Source: Edaphobacter dinghuensis (GTDB taxonomy: Bacteria; Acidobacteriota; Terriglobia; Terriglobales; Acidobacteriaceae). Taken from it: 64,000 nucleotides of DNA. Position numbers and translations under genes: made by a program. Below are positions 51,020 to 60,042 of the stretch, one piece after another. The stretch is taken from positions 1,015,675-1,079,674 of the forward strand of contig NZ_BMGT01000003.1 in assembly GCF_014640335.1 (NCBI RefSeq), read 5' to 3'. Within the stretch, counting starts at the first letter, position 1, and each line of letters starts with the position of its first letter. Under the pieces are notes generated by a model that did no database searches, was not told the DNA's origin, and saw nothing but the letters and a program-made list of their open reading frames with translations.

Positions 51020-51939
51020 AATTTGTCACGTTTTCGTCCAAAGCTGAATCTACGAACGCGCAGTCCAGAACCCTTGGCGAATCTGTTCCAGCCGAGTTGC
51101 TCAACTGCGGCGTTCCTACGCCGGGGCTGCTCGTCACCGGCAAGAACGGCGAGCAGGAGGTAGCGAACCTCTCGTCGCTGGGCTACCGCTCGGTGCGCAA
51201 TATTATTGAAGCCGGTCCTGATGCTCTCGACAGGGTTCGCAAGATCGAGTCCAGCGCGCCGCGGATTCCGCTTGCGCGGGTTACGCTGCATGCGCCGATT
51301 CCGCGTCCGCCGCGCGTCTTTGCAATTGGCCTGAACTACCAGAAGCATGCCGATGAGTCGAAGATGGCGGTACAGAAGGTGCCGACCGTCTTTTTGAAGC
51401 TCACCAGCTCTATTGTTGGCCCGGACGCGCTGGTGATCCTTCCCAAGATCAGCACGCAGCCTGACTATGAGGCGGAGTTCGCGGTCGTGATCGGCAAGCG
51501 CGGCTACCAGATTGCGGAGAAGGATTGGCAACAGCACGTCTTCGGCTACACCATCGTTAACGATGTCAGCGCTCGCGACATTCAGCTCGCCACAAGTCAG
51601 TGGACGCTCGGCAAATCGTTCCCAACGTTTACGCCGATGGGGCCTGCGATTGTCACCGCTGATGAGATTGCTGATCCGCATGCGCTGGACATTTCGCTGA
51701 CCATTGATGGCGAGACGTTGCAGAGCTCCAACACGAGCGACCTGATCTTCAAGATTCCTGCGCTGATCGCACACCTCTCGAGCCTGACCCCGCTTGAGGC
51801 TGGAGACATTATCAGCACGGGAACGCCTGAGGGCGTGGGTCTTGGCCGCAAGCCGCAGCGCTGGCTCAAGCCGGACGAGGAGATGGTCATCTCGGTCGAG
51901 AAGATTGGGCAGCTCCGCAACCGCACGATTGCGGAGTAG
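51016..51939 (+). CDS. Fumarylacetoacetate-hydrolase-family enzyme (probable diketo-deoxyfuconate hydrolase)
   Basis: The GTG at 51016 overlaps the dehydratase stop by 4 bp; 307 residues. The FAH-fold metal site is present: YEAEFAVVIGKRG, VNDVSARDIQ and GKSFPTFTPMGP, and STGTPEGVG closes the active site. In the oxidative L-fucose pathway such an enzyme cleaves 2,4-diketo-3-deoxy-L-fuconate to pyruvate and lactate. The coupling to the dehydratase supports that role. Confidence 0.88.
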   Translation: MKFVTFSSKAESTNAQSRTLGESVPAELLNCGVPTPGLLVTGKNGEQEVANLSSLGYRSVRNIIEAGPDALDRVRKIESSAPRIPLARVTLHAPIPRPPRVFAIGLNYQKHADESKMAVQKVPTVFLKLTSSIVGPDALVILPKISTQPDYEAEFAVVIGKRGYQIAEKDWQQHVFGYTIVNDVSARDIQLATSQWTLGKSFPTFTPMGPAIVTADEIADPHALDISLTIDGETLQSSNTSDLIFKIPALIAHLSSLTPLEAGDIISTGTPEGVGLGRKPQRWLKPDEEMVISVEKIGQLRNRTIAE

Positions 51940-51947
51940 AGCTCGGA

Positions 51948-52454
51948 TTATTTCCGGACAGGCTCGTGGTCGTAGCTGATCGCACGCGTTATCTTCCACG
52001 AGCCGTCTTTGTTCTGCCAGATGGTGATGAACTTCGCCTCGCCGAGGTCATCATCAATCCCCGGATGAGTGAAGCGATGAATGCCAATCTCTACCGCGCC
52101 GTATCCGTTTAGGGGATAGACCTCGAGCGTGCCCGGAACTAAGGTGCGATGCACCTTGCCGCAGATATTGTTCTTAATCGCATCGAGAAAGACCTGCTTG
52201 CCTACGGATAATCCGGTCTTATCGTGATAGAACTCCAGATCGTCGGCGATCATTGCACCCAAGGTATCGAGATCGCAATGGTTGTAGGCGTCGAAGAGCT
52301 TGGTGTCGAGAGCGGATACGGTCTGAAAGAGCGAATCCGCAGTTGGCGCGCTTTTTTCGGGCTTAGCTTGTGCTACGCCTGCCACCGGTGCAGCCAGCAA
52401 TGGCAGGACGCAGAGAAAGAGCCCTAACTTTTTCCACTGGGGTAGCTTCTTCAT
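51948..52454 (-). CDS. Secreted SnoaL/NTF2-like (DUF4440) protein
   Basis: The 168-residue protein has a signal peptide (about 1-29) and the NTF2-like fold: ALDTKLFDAYNHCDLDTLGAMIADDLEFYHD and the C-terminal FITIWQNKDGSWKITRAISYD. This family has many functions, or only ligand binding. No catalytic residue set is clear. The gene is convergent with the FAH gene and appears monocistronic. Confidence 0.8.
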   Translation of the reverse strand: MKKLPQWKKLGLFLCVLPLLAAPVAGVAQAKPEKSAPTADSLFQTVSALDTKLFDAYNHCDLDTLGAMIADDLEFYHDKTGLSVGKQVFLDAIKNNICGKVHRTLVPGTLEVYPLNGYGAVEIGIHRFTHPGIDDDLGEAKFITIWQNKDGSWKITRAISYDHEPVRK

Positions 52455-52601
52455 AGGGTTCCTCGCATGGTGAAACCGGAATTACTTTTAAGTACGCTGA
52501 TTGGGCCGGATCGTTCCGTTGATTCCAAATGAACCATAGGGCCGGCATGGGAATGGCTTCCTCCTGTCGGGGCTGTAGCGTATCTTGGAATCACACTCCC
52601 C

Positions 52602-55043
52602 ATGCGTCAGCAGAGCATCTCGCAGCCATCGCGCCGCCTCCCCGTCTTGCTATGGGCGATGCTACTGTTATTTCCTTTGGCTTCATTTGGGCTTGGCCAG
52701 ACCCGGGCGACGGCGGTTCCGCTCATTCTGCCGTCGGCTGTCGCTTACGACGCTGCGGGCAATCTCTATATCGCGGAGACCGGCAACCATGTCATTCGCA
52801 AGGTGGATACCGCAGGGAACATCACAACGATTGCCGGAACTGGAACGCAGGGGTTTGGTGGAGATGGTGGCCCGGCTACCGCTGCGCTGCTGGACTCGCC
52901 GCAGGGCCTCGCGCTTGGCGGCAGCAGCCTCTATATCGCTGATACGCACAACCATCGCATACGCAGGCTCGACCTTGGTACAGGAACGATCACTACTGTT
53001 GCGGGGACGACGGCGGGGTTCAGCGGCGACAATGGCCCGGCCGTCGCAGCGCAACTGAACCTGCCAACTGCCCTGGCGCTTGGCACCAACAACAGCCTTT
53101 ATATTGCGGATACGCAGAACCATCGCGTCCGCAAAGTTAATCTGACGACCGGTACGATCACGACGATTGCCGGTAACGGCAGACAGGGCTTTAGCGGTGA
53201 CGGCGGTCTGGCGGTGAGCGCTGCGATTGATTCTCCCGCGGGGCTGGCTGTGGATGAAGAACAGAACGTCTATTTGGCTGACACGCACAATCATCGGGTG
53301 CGAAGGGTCGATGCTGCTACCGGCCTGATCACTACCATTGCCGGTAGCGCCGCGGGCTTTAGCGGCGATAACGGACCGGCCACGGCTGCGACGCTGACGC
53401 TTCCGCATGGTCTCAGCATCGACGGCGCAGGGAACATCTATCTTGCTGACACGGCCAACCATCGCATCCGTCGCATCGACGCCGTTACCGGCACGATGAC
53501 GACCATTGCCGGTAACGGCACGCAGAACTTCAGCGGCGATAACAATCCTGCGACGGTGGCCAATCTCGACTCTCCGAGAGCGGCCGAGGCGACTGACGCG
53601 GGTTTCGTTACCCTGGCCGATACCGCGAATCAACGCGTGAGACAGGTCGATACGCAGTCTCCCCCTGAGATTCATACGATTGCGGGACTCTCCGCGACAG
53701 CAGTGAGCGCGCTGACACTTACAGCGCCAGCCGCGATCCTCTACGGCAGCGGAGAACTGACGGCCACGCTTGCGTCGGCCGCTGCAACCGGCTCCATCAC
53801 CTTTACGCTGCTCGATCCGGCTACGGCTAATGGCGCCACGCTTGAGACGACGCCGGTTGCTGCCAGCACTGCTACCTTCGATACGAGTGCGCTCTCCGTC
53901 GGTAGCTACAGCGTGCTCGCTTCTTATAGCGGAGACGAGCCCTCGTCCCAGAGCCAGCCGCTTAGCTTCAGCATTGTGCCGCGTCCGCTGGTCGCCACGC
54001 CCGATCCCATTACGCTGCTCTACGGGCAACCCATCCCTACGCTGACGGGGACGCTGAGCGGCGATCTGCCCCAGGACGACGCCAACCTTACAGCTACATT
54101 TACCGCGCCGGTCACAACGTTTGCGCCGGTCGCGAGCTATCCGATTACTGCTACGCTCGGTGGCACGGCGGCGAAGAACTACAGCTTCACTGCGGTGCCT
54201 GCCAGCGTAACGATTGCTCCGGCCCCTACCATCGCTACGCTTGTGCCGTCGGCTACATCGGTTGCGACAGGAGTGCCGCTGACGCTTACCGCTGCTGCTG
54301 TGCCGACCACTGCCGGAAGCCCTACGGGCACGATCATGGTCAAGGACGGAACAGCTACGCTTTTTACAGCGACCAATCCTGCGACCTACACCACCAGCAC
54401 GCTTGCTCCCGGCATGCATACGCTTACCACGTTTTATGCGGGCGACCGGAACTTTATCGCCAGCGCCTCGAACTCGCTGCAGATCACTGTGGTGGCCGCG
54501 CCTCCGAACGCTGCAGACTTCAGCTTCACGTCTGCCGGGTCGGCATCGCAGACCATTCCTGCGGGTGGCACGGCCAACTTCAACTTCACGATGCAGATTG
54601 CGGGTGCGGCGCTATCGAGCCCGATTACGCTTGCCGCCAGCGGTCTTCCTCCATTGGCGACAGCGTCGTTCAATCCGGCGTATCTGCCGCCAGGCGCGAC
54701 TCCGGCCAGCTTTACCATGACGGTCAGCATGCCGCAGACAACTACGGCGCTTGACAGTAGTTTTGAAGGCCCACTGATGGGGCTGTTGCTCTTTCCCTTG
54801 GCAGGATTGGCGTTACGCAGGCGAGTTCGCCGCAGCTTTGCGAGCTTTGTCGCGTGCGCGGTCATCGTTAGCGGCCTTGCCTTCTGCTGCGGCTGTGGAG
54901 ACAGGATGAATACCGGAGGAGACAGCTCCACCAATCCGCCGACGTCCTACACCATTACAGTGACGGGAACGGCGACGACTGCTGCAGGAGGCACGATTCA
55001 GCGCTCGACCACGGTTAATCTGCTGGTAGAGTCTGCCGGCTAG
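52602..55043 (+). CDS. Secreted NHL-repeat protein with Ig-like/MBG domains
   Basis: The 813-residue protein has a signal peptide (about 1-33). Five to six NHL blades follow (GNLYIAETGNHVIRKVD, SLYIADTHNHRIRRLD and similar), each followed by a GTITTIAG-type spacer and GFSGDNGPA loop. Then come Ig-like/MBG beta domains (about 370-660), and C-terminal LLLFPLAGLALRRRVRRSF with a hydrophobic segment. It is probably an exported, cell-surface attached binding protein. The repeats may bind carbohydrate or protein. Located within a sugar-catabolism region. Confidence 0.85.
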   Translation: MRQQSISQPSRRLPVLLWAMLLLFPLASFGLGQTRATAVPLILPSAVAYDAAGNLYIAETGNHVIRKVDTAGNITTIAGTGTQGFGGDGGPATAALLDSPQGLALGGSSLYIADTHNHRIRRLDLGTGTITTVAGTTAGFSGDNGPAVAAQLNLPTALALGTNNSLYIADTQNHRVRKVNLTTGTITTIAGNGRQGFSGDGGLAVSAAIDSPAGLAVDEEQNVYLADTHNHRVRRVDAATGLITTIAGSAAGFSGDNGPATAATLTLPHGLSIDGAGNIYLADTANHRIRRIDAVTGTMTTIAGNGTQNFSGDNNPATVANLDSPRAAEATDAGFVTLADTANQRVRQVDTQSPPEIHTIAGLSATAVSALTLTAPAAILYGSGELTATLASAAATGSITFTLLDPATANGATLETTPVAASTATFDTSALSVGSYSVLASYSGDEPSSQSQPLSFSIVPRPLVATPDPITLLYGQPIPTLTGTLSGDLPQDDANLTATFTAPVTTFAPVASYPITATLGGTAAKNYSFTAVPASVTIAPAPTIATLVPSATSVATGVPLTLTAAAVPTTAGSPTGTIMVKDGTATLFTATNPATYTTSTLAPGMHTLTTFYAGDRNFIASASNSLQITVVAAPPNAADFSFTSAGSASQTIPAGGTANFNFTMQIAGAALSSPITLAASGLPPLATASFNPAYLPPGATPASFTMTVSMPQTTTALDSSFEGPLMGLLLFPLAGLALRRRVRRSFASFVACAVIVSGLAFCCGCGDRMNTGGDSSTNPPTSYTITVTGTATTAAGGTIQRSTTVNLLVESAG

Positions 55044-55080
55044 CCAGCATAGAAATCGCGCGACTGGCTAAAATAGAAAG

Positions 55081-56127
55081 ATGCTGCTTGAAGGTCTTCA
55101 CCTCCCTCTGACCACGCCCTTTTATCCTGACGGTCGCCTGAACCTGCGCAAGCTCGAACAAAACGTGGCTGCCTACTCGAAGACTCCGGTCTCAGCTATC
55201 GCTGTGTTGAGCCGCCACGGTGAGCCCACCCTGCTCTCGGAGGTGGAGACGCGCGAAGCTCTGCAAACTGCCATTGCAGCGGCTGCCCCCGAGAAGGTTC
55301 TGCTTGCCGGGATCTCGCGCGACAGTGTTCGCGAGACGCTTGCCATTGCAGAACATGCGGCAACGCTGTCTTACGATGCCGTGCTGGTTGCGCCGCCATC
55401 ATTTTTGCAGGCAGCGTTTGACGCACGTCAGGCGAAGGAGCTGCTGACCTACTTTCAGGCTGTTGCCGATCGCGTCGAGCTTGCCATCGTGCTTGATGCA
55501 AGTGTGGCGACGCTTCCGGCTGAGGTTGTCGTTGAGCTTGCAGCGCATCCGCGGATTCTGGGCCTCGTCGATGGCAGGCCGACGGCGGAGCGCATTGCGC
55601 AGATCAGGCAGGCGACTGCGGCCATTAAGCATGAGGTCACGGTGACTCCTGTCTTTGCAGCGGTGACGCGGCGCATGCTGGCTCCGGAGGAGAACCCGGC
55701 GATGTTGTCGGTCAAACCGCTGGTTGGTGGAGGGACAGCGCTTACCGTACTTCCAGCTACGCCGGGAATTAAGACGCGCACGAAGGTGGTCGGCTTCCAG
55801 ATGCTTGCCGGCAACACAGCGACGATGCTCGACGCTCTGTTGTCTGGATGCGTCGGCGCTATGCCTGCGTTTGCTGCGAGCGCGCCGCAGGCCACCTACG
55901 AGGTGATTGCGGCATGGAAGGATGGCGATCGCGGGCTCGCAGAAGAGAAGCAGCAGCGGCTGCAGGCTGCGGCTCGGTTTCTTGAAGAAGGGATTGGCGT
56001 TGCCGGTATTAAATTCGGCTGCGACCTCAACGGCTACTTCGGCGGCTTGCCTCGTCTGCCGCTGTTGCCGCCAAGTGGCGAAGATCGCACACAAATTGAG
56101 TCGTTGTTGCAGGGGCTACGCAACTGA
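55081..56127 (+). CDS. DHDPS/NAL-superfamily-like protein lacking the Schiff-base lysine
   Basis: The 348-residue protein begins like a dihydrodipicolinate synthase (LPLTTPFYPDGRLNLRKLEQNV) and has LLAGISRDSVRETLAIAEHAA and DAVLVAPPSF. At the position of the catalytic Tyr (YNVP-like) there is VLDAS, and at the usual GIKE lysine there is GLVD. Both catalytic residues are therefore absent, and about 40 extra residues follow. It is unlikely to form a Schiff base. It precedes kduI and the KDG kinase, so it may be a non-catalytic or altered sugar-acid enzyme. Confidence 0.7.
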   Translation: MLLEGLHLPLTTPFYPDGRLNLRKLEQNVAAYSKTPVSAIAVLSRHGEPTLLSEVETREALQTAIAAAAPEKVLLAGISRDSVRETLAIAEHAATLSYDAVLVAPPSFLQAAFDARQAKELLTYFQAVADRVELAIVLDASVATLPAEVVVELAAHPRILGLVDGRPTAERIAQIRQATAAIKHEVTVTPVFAAVTRRMLAPEENPAMLSVKPLVGGGTALTVLPATPGIKTRTKVVGFQMLAGNTATMLDALLSGCVGAMPAFAASAPQATYEVIAAWKDGDRGLAEEKQQRLQAAARFLEEGIGVAGIKFGCDLNGYFGGLPRLPLLPPSGEDRTQIESLLQGLRN

Positions 56128-56166
56128 ACTCTTATACTGGATGAACTGAACCAAGGGAGATATGCA

Positions 56167-56997
56167 ATGAGGCTGTATCAAATGGCGGATGCCGTCCGGT
56201 ACGAGATGATGAATACCGACGAGCTGCGTGAGACGTTCCTGCTGGAAGGGCTCTTTCAGCCCGGCGAAATCGAACTGGCGTATGTCGATCTCGACCGCAC
56301 CGTCATTGGCTCGGCTGTGCCGACTAAAGCGGCGCTGAAGCTGGAGACGCAGCCTGAACTGCGCGCCGATTATTTTCTGGAGCGGCGCGAGCTGGGCGTT
56401 CTGAACGTTGGCGGAGCCGGATCGGTTGTGGTCGATGGCAAGAGCTTCGATCTCGACAAGCTCGACTGCCTCTATGTTGGACGCGGCTCGAAGGAAGTTT
56501 CGTTCACCAGCAAAGATGCGAAGAATCCCGCTAATTTCTACCTACTCAGCTATCCCGCACACGCAGAGTATCCGACGGCGATGGTGAAGTTTGCTGATCT
56601 CAAGGGGCTTGAGCTGGGCAGCTTTGAGACGTGCAATAAGCGCACGATCTATAAGGCGATTTATAAAGAGGGAATCAAGAGCTGCCAGTTGGTGATGGGC
56701 TTTACTCTGCTTGCCGAGGGTAGCAACTGGAACACGATGCCTGCGCACACGCATATGCGCCGCAGTGAGGTTTACTTCTACTTCGATGTTGATCCCGCGC
56801 ACCGCGTCTTTCACCTGATGGGACCAGCGGATGCGACGAGCCATCTGGTAATCGCGGATAAGGAAGTGGTTGTGTCTCCGGGTTGGTCGATCCATTCGGG
56901 CGTCGGGACGAAAAACTACGGCTTCTGCTGGGGTATGGGCGGAGAGAACCAGGCATACGACGACATGGATGCCCTAACCATTGCGGAGCTTCGATAA
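56167..56997 (+). CDS. kduI: 5-keto-4-deoxyuronate isomerase
   Basis: The 276-residue protein matches KduI: an N-terminal MRLYQMADAVRYEMMNTDEL, double beta-barrel, and the zinc site in MPAHTHMRRSEVYFYFD (His, His, Glu) with a further His in SIHSGVGTKNYGFCWGMGGEN. It converts 5-keto-4-deoxyuronate, made from pectin or other uronates, to 2,5-diketo-3-deoxygluconate. The stop codon abuts the kinase start. Confidence 0.95.
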   Translation: MRLYQMADAVRYEMMNTDELRETFLLEGLFQPGEIELAYVDLDRTVIGSAVPTKAALKLETQPELRADYFLERRELGVLNVGGAGSVVVDGKSFDLDKLDCLYVGRGSKEVSFTSKDAKNPANFYLLSYPAHAEYPTAMVKFADLKGLELGSFETCNKRTIYKAIYKEGIKSCQLVMGFTLLAEGSNWNTMPAHTHMRRSEVYFYFDVDPAHRVFHLMGPADATSHLVIADKEVVVSPGWSIHSGVGTKNYGFCWGMGGENQAYDDMDALTIAELR

Positions 56998-58116
56998 ATG
57001 TCAGCAGGTAAGTCAGCAAAGAGTCTCGTCCTTCGCCCGAAGGATGAATGCAAGTGGGATCTGGTCAGCCTCGGCGAAGTGATGCTTCGACTCGATCCGG
57101 GCGATGTGCGCGTCGCTACGACGCGCCAGTTCAATGTGTGGGAGGGCGGCGGCGAGTACAACGTTGCTCGCGGTCTGCGCCGCTGCTTTGGCCTCAAGAC
57201 TGCCATCGTCACTGCGCTTGCCGATAATCCGGTGGGACGGCTGCTTGAAGATCTGATGTTGCAGGGCGGGGTTGATCAGTCGCACGTCGTTTGGACGAAG
57301 TATGACGGCGTTGGCCGCACAACGCGCAATGGCCTCAACTTTACCGAGCGCGGATTTGGTGTTCGTGCTGCACTTGGCTGTTCTGACCGCGGCAACACTG
57401 CTGTCAGCCAGTTGAAGCCGGGGCAGATTGATTGGGACGAGATCTTCGGCAAAGAGGGTGCACGTTGGCTGCATACGGGCGGCATCTTCTGCGCGCTTTC
57501 GGAGACGACGCCTGAGGTTGCGAAAGAGGCGATGGCCGCTGCGCGCAAGCACGGCACCATCATCAGCTACGATCTCAACTATCGCGACTCGTTGTGGAAG
57601 TCGATTGGCGGCAAGGCCCGCGCTACCGAAGTCAACCGCGAACTGGCAAACTACGTCGATGTGATGATCGGCAACGAAGAGGACTTTACGGCGGCGCTCG
57701 GTTTTGAGATCGAGGGCGTAGGTGAAGACCTCGCAGAGCTCGACACCGGCAGCTTCCGCCGCATGATCGAGAAGGCAGTTGCTACGTTCCCCAACTTTAA
57801 GGCTGTGGGGACAACGCTGCGCCACGCCAAGACGGCCACGGTTAATGATTGGGGCGCGGTCTGCTACTACGAGGGCGACTTCCACGAGGCGCGGCCCATG
57901 CCCGACCTCGAGATATTCGACCGAGTTGGCGGCGGCGATTCCTTTGCTTCGGGCTTGATCTACGGTTTCCTCAACGAAAAGGGTGCGGATTGGGCGGTCA
58001 ACTGCGGCTGCGCTCACGGCGCGCTCGCGATGACCACCCCCGGCGACACCACCATGGCGACTTTCGACGAGGTGCAGCGCGTGATGAAGGGCAGCGGAGC
58101 CAGAGTGCAGCGGTAG
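56998..58116 (+). CDS. kdgK: PfkB-family kinase (probable 2-keto-3-deoxygluconate kinase)
   Basis: The 372-residue protein follows kduI directly. It has a WDLVSLGEVMLRLDPG start, GGGEYNVARGLRR for substrate binding, FDRVGGGDSFASGLIYGFL with the catalytic Asp, and NEEDFTAALGF. The order kduI, kinase, KDPG aldolase is the standard KDG branch, which supports 2-keto-3-deoxygluconate as substrate. It is longer than E. coli KdgK (about 310) because of an N-terminal extension and an internal insert. Confidence 0.88.
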   Translation: MSAGKSAKSLVLRPKDECKWDLVSLGEVMLRLDPGDVRVATTRQFNVWEGGGEYNVARGLRRCFGLKTAIVTALADNPVGRLLEDLMLQGGVDQSHVVWTKYDGVGRTTRNGLNFTERGFGVRAALGCSDRGNTAVSQLKPGQIDWDEIFGKEGARWLHTGGIFCALSETTPEVAKEAMAAARKHGTIISYDLNYRDSLWKSIGGKARATEVNRELANYVDVMIGNEEDFTAALGFEIEGVGEDLAELDTGSFRRMIEKAVATFPNFKAVGTTLRHAKTATVNDWGAVCYYEGDFHEARPMPDLEIFDRVGGGDSFASGLIYGFLNEKGADWAVNCGCAHGALAMTTPGDTTMATFDEVQRVMKGSGARVQR

Positions 58117-58177
58117 ATATTGCCAGTGGATTTTTAGAGACAACTTGAATTTAAAGATTCAGGGGAAAGAATTAGAG

Positions 58178-58834
58178 ATGCGTAAAGAAGAAGTATTGAA
58201 ATCACTCCGCGAGATCGGCCTGGTGCCGGTTCTCCGCGCGGAGTCTGTCGATAAGGCGCTTGCGCTTGCTGAAGCAATTGCTGCGGGTGGAGTCACTGTA
58301 CTTGAGATCACCATGACCGTGCCTGGAGCGATTCAGGTGATGCGCAAGCTGGCAGAGCAACGCCCGGACATTCTGATCGGCGCCGGAACCGTGCTCGATG
58401 CCGAGACGGCGCGCATGTGCATCCTTGAGGGTGCGAAGTTTGTCGTCAGCCCTGCGCTTAATCTGCAGACCATCGAGATGTGTCATCGCTACTCCGTCGC
58501 GGTGCTGCCGGGCGCGCTGACGCCGACTGAGATCGTTACGGCGTGGCAGGCTGGGGCCGATGTGGTCAAGGTTTTTCCGGCAAGCGCGATGGGCGGGGCC
58601 AAGTATCTTACGGCGCTCAAGGGGCCGCTGCCGCAGGTCGATCTTATTCCGACGGGTGGCGTCTCTCTTGCAACTGCTGCAGAGTTTCTCAACGCTGGAG
58701 CTTTTGCTCTTGGAGTGGGTTCCGACCTTGTGGATGCAAAGGCGATGGCCGCTGGCAAGCCCGAGGTGGTTACGGAGACCGCACGAAAGTATCTCGCAAT
58801 CGTCAACGAGCACCGCTCTGCAAAAAAAGCGTAA
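58178..58834 (+). CDS. eda: KDPG/KHG aldolase
   Basis: The ATG at 58178 gives 218 residues. Schiff-base Lys in VVKVFPAS, catalytic Glu in VTVLEITMTVPGA, phosphate-binding IPTGGVSL and LGVGSDL. It cleaves 2-keto-3-deoxy-6-phosphogluconate to pyruvate and glyceraldehyde 3-phosphate, completing the uronate branch started by kduI and the kinase. Confidence 0.94.
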   Translation: MRKEEVLKSLREIGLVPVLRAESVDKALALAEAIAAGGVTVLEITMTVPGAIQVMRKLAEQRPDILIGAGTVLDAETARMCILEGAKFVVSPALNLQTIEMCHRYSVAVLPGALTPTEIVTAWQAGADVVKVFPASAMGGAKYLTALKGPLPQVDLIPTGGVSLATAAEFLNAGAFALGVGSDLVDAKAMAAGKPEVVTETARKYLAIVNEHRSAKKA

Positions 58835-58962
58835 GCAACCACTTAGCGGAGGCGGTCCATTTACGGTTCGCCTCCGCTGCGGCATCCTGAAGTTTGCCAA
58901 AGAAATCAGCTTGTCAGGCGTCGCTGAAAAAGCCTAAGATTCGCAGCCAAAGGAGACCGGCC

Positions 58963-60042
58963 ATGGGATCCCTTGCTGCTGCTCCTGCAATCGACGAAAC
59001 CAAACTCAACGCATTTATGCACCGCGCAGTTGGCGACATGGGCGCAGCCATGCACGCTGTTCTGATTGTGCTGGGCGACAAACTGGGCCTGTACAAGGCT
59101 ATGGGTGATGGCAGGCCGGTAACTCCGGTAGAACTGGCCTCGCGCACCGGGACCAGCGAGCGCTACGTTCGCGAGTGGCTCAACGCCAACGCAGCCAGCG
59201 GTTACATCGTCTACGATGCCGATTCGCAAAGATACACGCTGCCGCCCGAACAGGCTCTGGCGCTGGCGGTGGAGAACAGCCCTGCGTTTCTACCCGGCGC
59301 GTTCCAGATCATCTCTTCCTGCTTCAACGATCAATCAAAGATCGAGAATGCATTTCGTTCGGGCAAGGGCGTGGGCTGGCATGAACATCATCACGACCTG
59401 TTTCATGGAACGGAGCGTTTCTTCCGTCCCGGCTACATCGCCAATCTGATCTCGCAGTGGGTTCCGGCGCTCGACGATGTACAGGCAAAGCTCCGTCGCG
59501 GAGCGAAGGTTGCCGACATCGGTTGCGGCCTCGGCTCTTCGACGATCCTGATGGCGAAGGCATTTCCGAAGTCGGAGTTTTACGGCTTCGATTACCACGG
59601 CAAATCCATCGAGCTGGCGCGCCAGGAGGCAAAGCGCGATGCGGTGGAGGACCATCTGCACTTTGAAGTGGCAACCGCGAAGGACTATCCGGGGCAGGAG
59701 TATGACTTTGTCGCCTGCTTCGACTGCCTGCACGACATGGGCGATCCGGTGGGAGCGGCGGCTCACGTTCGTTCGACGATGAAGGACGATGGCACATGGA
59801 TGATCGTCGAGCCGTTTGCCGAAGATGCGACGGAGGCGAACCACAACCCCATTGGCAGAGTCTTTTATTCAGCTTCCACGCTGCTCTGTGTACCTGCGTC
59901 GATCTCGCAAGAGGTTGGGCTGGCACTTGGCGCACAGGCTGGCGAGAAGCGAATCGGTGAGGTGGTACGAGCAGGAGGCTTCACGCGCTTCCGCAGGGCC
60001 ACGCAGACACCGTTCAACCTTGTGTTTGAGGCAAGGCCCTAA
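58963..60042 (+). CDS. Class I methyltransferase with an N-terminal winged-helix domain
   Basis: The ATG at 58963 has AAGGAG at 7 bp; 359 residues. The N-terminal winged helix (VELASRTGTSERYVREWLNANAASGYI) is followed by a Rossmann domain with motif I VADIGCGLGSS and FYGFDYHGKSIELARQEA. A HHH cluster in WHEHHHDLFHG lies between them. The layout matches the Rv2258c-type methyltransferases; substrate unknown. It ends in a 4-bp overlap with the convergent lyase gene. Confidence 0.82.
   Translation: MGSLAAAPAIDETKLNAFMHRAVGDMGAAMHAVLIVLGDKLGLYKAMGDGRPVTPVELASRTGTSERYVREWLNANAASGYIVYDADSQRYTLPPEQALALAVENSPAFLPGAFQIISSCFNDQSKIENAFRSGKGVGWHEHHHDLFHGTERFFRPGYIANLISQWVPALDDVQAKLRRGAKVADIGCGLGSSTILMAKAFPKSEFYGFDYHGKSIELARQEAKRDAVEDHLHFEVATAKDYPGQEYDFVACFDCLHDMGDPVGAAAHVRSTMKDDGTWMIVEPFAEDATEANHNPIGRVFYSASTLLCVPASISQEVGLALGAQAGEKRIGEVVRAGGFTRFRRATQTPFNLVFEARP

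Noticed and set aside
52683..54419. Very long minus-strand open frame opposite the NHL protein gene
   Set aside because: It is Arg/Gly/Ser-rich with no family features; the plus strand has clear NHL repeats, so this is an antisense shadow of GC-rich coding sequence.
57013..58143. Long minus-strand open frame opposite the PfkB kinase gene
   Set aside because: The plus strand encodes an obvious kinase in an operon with kduI and eda; the minus frame shows no motifs.
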